A stretch of 64,000 nt of DNA from Limnanthes douglasii subsp. nivea (Eukaryota > Streptophyta > Magnoliopsida > Brassicales > Limnanthaceae): NCBI GenBank assembly GCA_036936605.1, contig JAUPFV010000002.1, positions 199,229,273-199,293,272 on the forward strand, written 5' to 3'. Both the position numbers and the translations under genes were made by a program. Numbering within the stretch: the stretch's first letter is position 1; each line of letters begins with the position of its first letter. The notes beneath the pieces were generated by a model that had not been told where the DNA came from, did no database searches, and saw nothing but the letters and a program-made list of their open reading frames with translations. This document shows positions 59,801 to 64,000 of the stretch, one piece after another.

Positions 59801-60067
59801 AATAGAAATAGATTAAAAATGTTACTTATTAATCAAATCATCTAAAATCGACTGCTCCTGTAGAGTCCACTCGACGGCGAGACCAGGATTGTGCTTCAAC
59901 GCAGCCATAGTCTGTGAGTTATCTCCAGAATTACAGTTACCGCCTCCTCCATTGTTGCTGGTCGAAACTCCGTTCGCGGCTTTGGTAGAAGAAGACGAGT
60001 TCTTATTTTGCGCCGCCGTCGCCGGTGTAGCTTCGCGGTTGTTTCCTGTGTCGGCACTTGCAGCCAT
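56835..60067 (-). CDS. DUF3755-family nuclear-type protein with SANT/Myb-like segment (257 aa, 7 exons)
   Basis: Exons (minus strand) are 60067-59826, 59199-59100, 58760-58695, 57989-57881, 57737-57655, 57347-57286 and 56946-56835. All introns are GT...AG and the frame is open throughout, with the stop at 56835-56837. Residues 1-62 are Ser/Asn/Gly-rich. Residues about 66-113 (EWTLQEQSILDDLINKY...TTIVRYAKIAMQLKDKTVRD) form a SANT/Myb-like three-helix segment with its Trp anchors (W67 and W112). A basic stretch follows (KKESSKRRKEDQNSARKHRD), then PPLIPMESDD and a C-terminal helical part (LFEQNAQMLYQI, EVPEIMKQMPHLPVKINEEL). This layout matches plant DUF3755 proteins. The molecular role is not established; DNA or chromatin binding is inferred. 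It converges with the small gene ending at 56105. Confidence 0.88.
59211..59364. repeat. 77-bp tandem duplication in intron 1 of the DUF3755 gene
   Basis: Two adjacent units (59211-59287 and 59288-59364) begin GAATCACGGAGTATAAATTC and differ by a couple of bases. They lie just 5' (plus-strand right) of exon 2, 12 nt past its edge, so they sit close to the splice acceptor on the gene's strand. Confidence 0.93.
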
Positions 60068-60560
60068 CGGACAGAATTATTCTGTGTAAATTTTGATACG
60101 TAGCTGAAGAACCGATCCACTAGATGTTTGTTTGTTCGTATTATACAAGAGAGACGAAAGGGACTCTTTTGTTTCGCAAGATTGGATTCCTATCATCATA
60201 ATTCAACTAGTAGTTTAAACTCGAATCTAGGTGAATTTGGAAGCGTGAATTCATTTCTTTTCTAAAAGGTAATAACATAATTTGACAAATGCTAAAGCAA
60301 TATGCCGCCTTCTTAGATCTCGGCCTGTTTTTGGATACGGTTAAATCTCGGCTGTTAGATTTTTTTTAAAATTTTTTTATTTGAACTAAAAAAAATGAAA
60401 ATAACCTAAACTATTTTAGGTAATCACTCTCAAATTAAAAAAAAAATATAGAAAACGGATAGTTAGGATGTTCGTCGGAAGATTTCATAGATCAACACGA
60501 AGTTAGTGCAAATGGACGTAATTTTCAAACTTTCGCTCGAATCGCGTGATTTAGGGTTGG
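60068..60560. other. 5' flank of the DUF3755 gene
   Basis: Probable 5' UTR and promoter on the minus strand. It is AT-rich with T/A runs around 60360-60410. No TE or ORF recognised. Confidence 0.45.
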
Positions 60561-60836
60561 GATTATGCACGATGTGATTTAGGGTAGCTTGAGCGCAAGT
60601 TTTCATGCGACTTAAAGGTTTTTCATCGCAAGTGCGTATGTGATATAGTGTAGAATTGTTGGTATGTTTATGTGATTTAGTTGATGTTCGTCGATCATTT
60701 GGTGTAATTTATGCATCATTGTCTTTGTTTAACGTATGTGTATATGTTCTAGGAACCTGGACAACTACTATTTATGATGGTTGATTACACATATCTTTAC
60801 AAGTTATATATATTGTACTAAAATGGAATTAGATGA

Positions 60837-62400
60837 ATGAATTTTTTACGAAGGAAAGAAGGCAGGATTCATGAACATTATTTACCTTATACGAAAACGG
60901 AAAATAAGAAAATAACTCATAGGTTAACCTACCAATGCGAGAGATACAATATTTATGTTTCGAAAGCTAAATCAGAAACTTCGAAGAAAAGAAAGTGTAC
61001 AACCAAAAAATGCAATGGTTCATTCGAATTAAAAAGGCGCCGATTGATGCACTAGCTTAACAACGACGATTTACCGTTGAAATAGGAAACACAACCAATA
61101 TAGATGGTCATTCGCAAGCATGTAGACTCAAAGTGGATGAAGAGAAACTAGTCCGTAATTTATATTTCCTTGGTTCGCGTCTTAGGAAAATATATACTGT
61201 TTTAAAGATGCATAACCCAGAAAATATTTCCAACGTGTGTACGATATACAATTTTGCGTAAAATAACATCGTAATATTGATTATGGTTGTCAAACTTAAA
61301 TGCAATATTTCTTGACAAAATTGGAGAAACATATATATTACATGTGCGATCGGAAAAGTGATACATCAAACGTGATCACCGATTTATTTTTTGCGCATCC
61401 TACAAGTATTGACTTGTTACATATATTCCTGCAATGTACTTATCATAAATTGTACATACAAGACGACTAGGTATAAAATGTCATTGTTTGAGATTGTTAG
61501 AGTAGCTTCAATATCACTTACATTTAGCGTTGCTTATATGTTTATGAATGAGGACGAGGAAGCCAACTATAGGTGGGATTTAAGTGCTCTATGAGGTATG
61601 ATGATGGATAATATGTATGCATTCCCTAGCGTCATTTTGATGGATGAGGAGTTACCATTGATGCTAGCTATTGAAGATTTATTTTTGAATGCAATGAACT
61701 TCGTTTACAAGTTTCATATAAACAAGAACGTTATTGCCACGATTAAAAAGTTGATATCGAACGGCGTGTCGAAGTAATTTTGTGGAGTTTTATAACTTTG
61801 TTTTCGAAGCAAACATGATAGAAACTTATGATCGAAGTCTAACATTATTGTCTTAATTGATGGTTGGTTACTCAAACTGTATAGAATATATTATGTCATC
61901 GTGGATAACAAAATATAACGACAAATGTTTTAATCATCGAACGAACTATATCAAACATTATGGCAATAGAATAACCAATCAGTAAGCCCGAACTTCGTTA
62001 TAAATGTTATAATTTTTTCACAAAATTCAATATTGTAAAAAACAGTTTGTTTTTGTTAGTTTTGAGAGTGCTCGCGTGGTCGTGTAAAAATACATTGATA
62101 CTAACCAATGTAATTTAGAACTTTTCTACCATAAATTTCACAAGCTCTTATTTAAGAAACATTCGTTGATTCTCGAATATTTTGAGCAAAGTAAGTTTCA
62201 TATTGTACTAGGTAATAGAAATACATTGAACTCGCAACTATTAAGTTTTGTATCTTATGCGCGGCTAGAAAAAATTTCATACGCTATTAGACGTACTAGA
62301 AACATGGGTGTGTATAGGGTAGCATGTGGATGTTTCCTTAAGAAAACACACAGGTAACCTTCTGCATGTGTCATAGATGGAATACAAAAAGAAAGTACAT
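60837..62400 (+). pseudogene. MULE 2 transposase
   Basis: 60837-61055 encodes a basic piece (YQCERYNIYVSKAKSETSKK) like the N-terminal DNA-binding region of MULE transposases. 61480-61790 has the transposase core (LFEIVRVASISLTFSVAYMF; ELPLMLAIEDLFLNAMNFVY; KFHINKNVIATIKKL), including Glu/His positions of the MULE core. 62060-62360 has FESARVVV...LEYFEQSKFHIVLGN and RVACGCFLKKTHR, the SWIM-type zinc motif. There are at least three in-frame stops and several frameshifts. Confidence 0.85.
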
Positions 62401-62879
62401 CAATTCCTTAGGGAGATATAGATATATATTGGAGAAAACTAGATATCGTTCAAAGAGATATCGCTACACATCAAATGCTCTATTAAAAACTGCTTATCAT
62501 AGATATATTTATATGTGGTTACGAGCCTGAACATCGAGATCATATTATTAATATAGGTATGCATATCCTAACTTTTGAAACCAGTTACGTTGTAGACCCT
62601 AAAGAACCGGTTGTAACTAAAGGTAGGCCAAAACTTAGTTTCAACTGATCGACTAAACGGGATCCTAGTTCATGGGAATATGTCATTGATCAAACCGCTA
62701 GTACTAACACGCTCATAAACACATTAACAACACGTCTGGATCAAGAATGCCTTCATTTGTAGTGCTTAAACCTCTCACCGCAAAAAAGAAATTAGTTCTT
62801 CCAAAACATTACTATCATCATAAAGTAAAGTATGTACCATGAGTGCATCCCGACTTATATACATCCTTATATTACTAGC

Positions 62880-63535
62880 TCAGTGATGTCATTCCATACA
62901 TAAAATATCAGACTATATCGAGAGCAATATACTGTATAAATGATAATTGGAAATTTGTTATACACGATTTGATCCCATTATTAGATGGAAACTGTGATTT
63001 ATGGTTGGAATTTTATGGTTCGTGCAATACTTTGAGTGGCATACTACATAGGTTAAATTGGTTCAAAAGTTATCCAGAAAGCTGTTTTTAGATGATATTT
63101 CCCGATACCGGATCAGTGCTAGCCACTTGATATCAATGTCTTATATATCATATATCTCTACAAGTTATTTTAACGTATTTACAACGTGGTCGTCTACGTA
63201 TTTGTTCAAAAATAACTTTAAAGATTGGAATTGCTTTCGTTCATGGAAACTATTTTATACATGTAAGTATATCATGAAATTATGTATTTTTATATATTTT
63301 TTAAGTTTGTATTTTCTCTCTAATTCTTAAATGTAATTGTACAGATTATTAATCTTTCTGATGGATCATTGCCTCCATTATACTTTACATGAAGTCGGTA
63401 CTATAACAACGAGGGTAGTAAATGGTCGATGTTGTACTACGGTAGATTCAAAAAATTTATCCAAATCATGTTGGTCATGGACCTGAGGGGTAATGAAGCG
63501 CCAATAGTTATTGATCTGACCGAAAAGGATATTTG
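62880..63535 (+). pseudogene. OTU-like domain remnant at MULE 2 C-terminus
   Basis: The degraded frame contains DGNCDLWLEF (about 62980; an OTU-type Asp-Gly-x-Cys box would read D-G-x-C) and, further on, MIFPDTGSVLAT, HISLQVILTYLQRGRLRICS and GIAFVHGNYFIHV (about 63090-63260), then the tail LPPLYFTWSRYYNNEGSKW (about 63370-63425) and DLTEKDI. In related plant MULEs such a segment is an ovarian-tumour-type cysteine protease. No open frame persists over the whole domain. Confidence 0.65.
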
Positions 63536-63539
63536 ATTA

Positions 63540-64000
63540 TGTTACTTTACGTTATGAAACTTTGTTTCATCGTTTTATTTTGTTAGTACACTCTCATATT
63601 TAATTATAAAATATTTGATTTCGGATGTTACACTAAAATTTAATTAGTCCTTATATTTGTATTCAATTGGCCCCAATTGCCCAAAAATTCTTAAAGAACT
63701 TCCTAATATGAATTTCCATTTATTGTTGATATCCACTTAATATGAATTCCCGCATATCGTTGATTTCCCGCCTAATAAGATTTCATGCCAAGTTAGATTT
63801 CCCGTCATGTTAGATATATTGCCCTTTATTTTTTACTTCTCTTTGTATAGTTATTAAAGCATGTCATATTTATTCATCTACCAAATATCATATTGTAGAA
63901 AATTTGAACTATCTTTGGTTTGGAAGGGACTGTTGATGAAGACAACCACTTGCTTGAACTCGTCAAGTGTGCTTAGAGAATAAGGTCGGATGATACCATT
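63540..64000. other. Unassigned right-end sequence
   Basis: AT-rich; no gene, repeat or element edge recognised. Words of ATTTCCCG type recur between 63735 and 63805. Confidence 0.4.

Larger units (their letters stand above)
60560..63535 (+). mobile_element. Mutator-like element (MULE) 2 with OTU-like C-terminus, decayed
   Basis: The plus-strand order is an N-terminal zinc-type region, MULE transposase core, SWIM zinc motif and a C-terminal OTU-like region. The sequence around 60770 (ATGATGGTTGATTACACATA) is shared with MULE 1. The termini and target duplication were not identified, so the limits are approximate. There are many frameshifts and stops. Confidence 0.78.

Noticed and set aside
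59889..60120. Alternative open frames overlapping the start of the DUF3755 gene
   Set aside because: They are opposite-strand or shifted frames over exon 1; only the 60067 frame joins the six downstream exons.

Overview
The window is nuclear DNA from a flowering plant, most likely a eudicot. It is AT-rich and intron-bearing, and it is filled with nested retrotransposons of plant-specific types: Tat-lineage Ty3/gypsy elements with an antisense ORF, Ty1/copia, a plant LINE with a DUF4283-type ORF1, Mutator-like elements, and a Stowaway-like MITE. No bacterial, organellar, rRNA, tRNA or CRISPR feature was seen. The species cannot be named from the sequence.

Layout. 1-8449: a Tat-lineage gypsy element (T1) on the minus strand. 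Its 5' LTR (8042-8449), primer-binding site, gag, protease, RT, two RNase H domains and integrase are present, and an antisense ORF (aORF) runs on the plus strand to the left; the 3' LTR is outside the window. 8450-15235: a second, more decayed Tat element (T2) on the plus strand, into whose gag T1 appears to be inserted. 15240-16600: a gag/protease scrap (T3) with an internal 127-bp tandem repeat. 16783-18404: a small three-exon host-type gene (copy 1). 18834-36035: a diverged direct tandem duplication of about 8.4-8.8 kb. Each unit carries a 5'-half copia element with one LTR, minisatellite arrays on both sides of it, and the start of a gypsy gag. 35081 to about 45960: a third Tat element (T4), whose aORF is split by a 2,082-bp solo LTR with 5-bp target duplications; that LTR contains a MITE. 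About 46130-51500: a MULE remnant and a decayed plant-mobile-domain-like remnant. 52023-54683: an RT-deleted LINE with a 16-bp target duplication. 54828-56105: the second copy of the small gene. 56835-60067: an intact seven-exon DUF3755-family gene on the minus strand, convergent with it. About 60560-63535: a decayed MULE with a C-terminal OTU-like region. 63540-64000: nothing recognised.

The likely functional genes are the two small paralogues and the DUF3755 gene; everything else is mobile DNA in various states of decay. The most interesting signals are: (1) eight of eight in-frame stops in T1, on both coding strands, that fit C-to-T change; (2) an antisense ORF with a coiled coil and a shared C-terminal motif in three divergent Tat elements; (3) a 49-nt noncoding block, 47/49 identical between T1 and T2, between the convergent integrase and antisense ORFs; and (4) the paralogous small genes, each with TE sequence within about 200 bp upstream.
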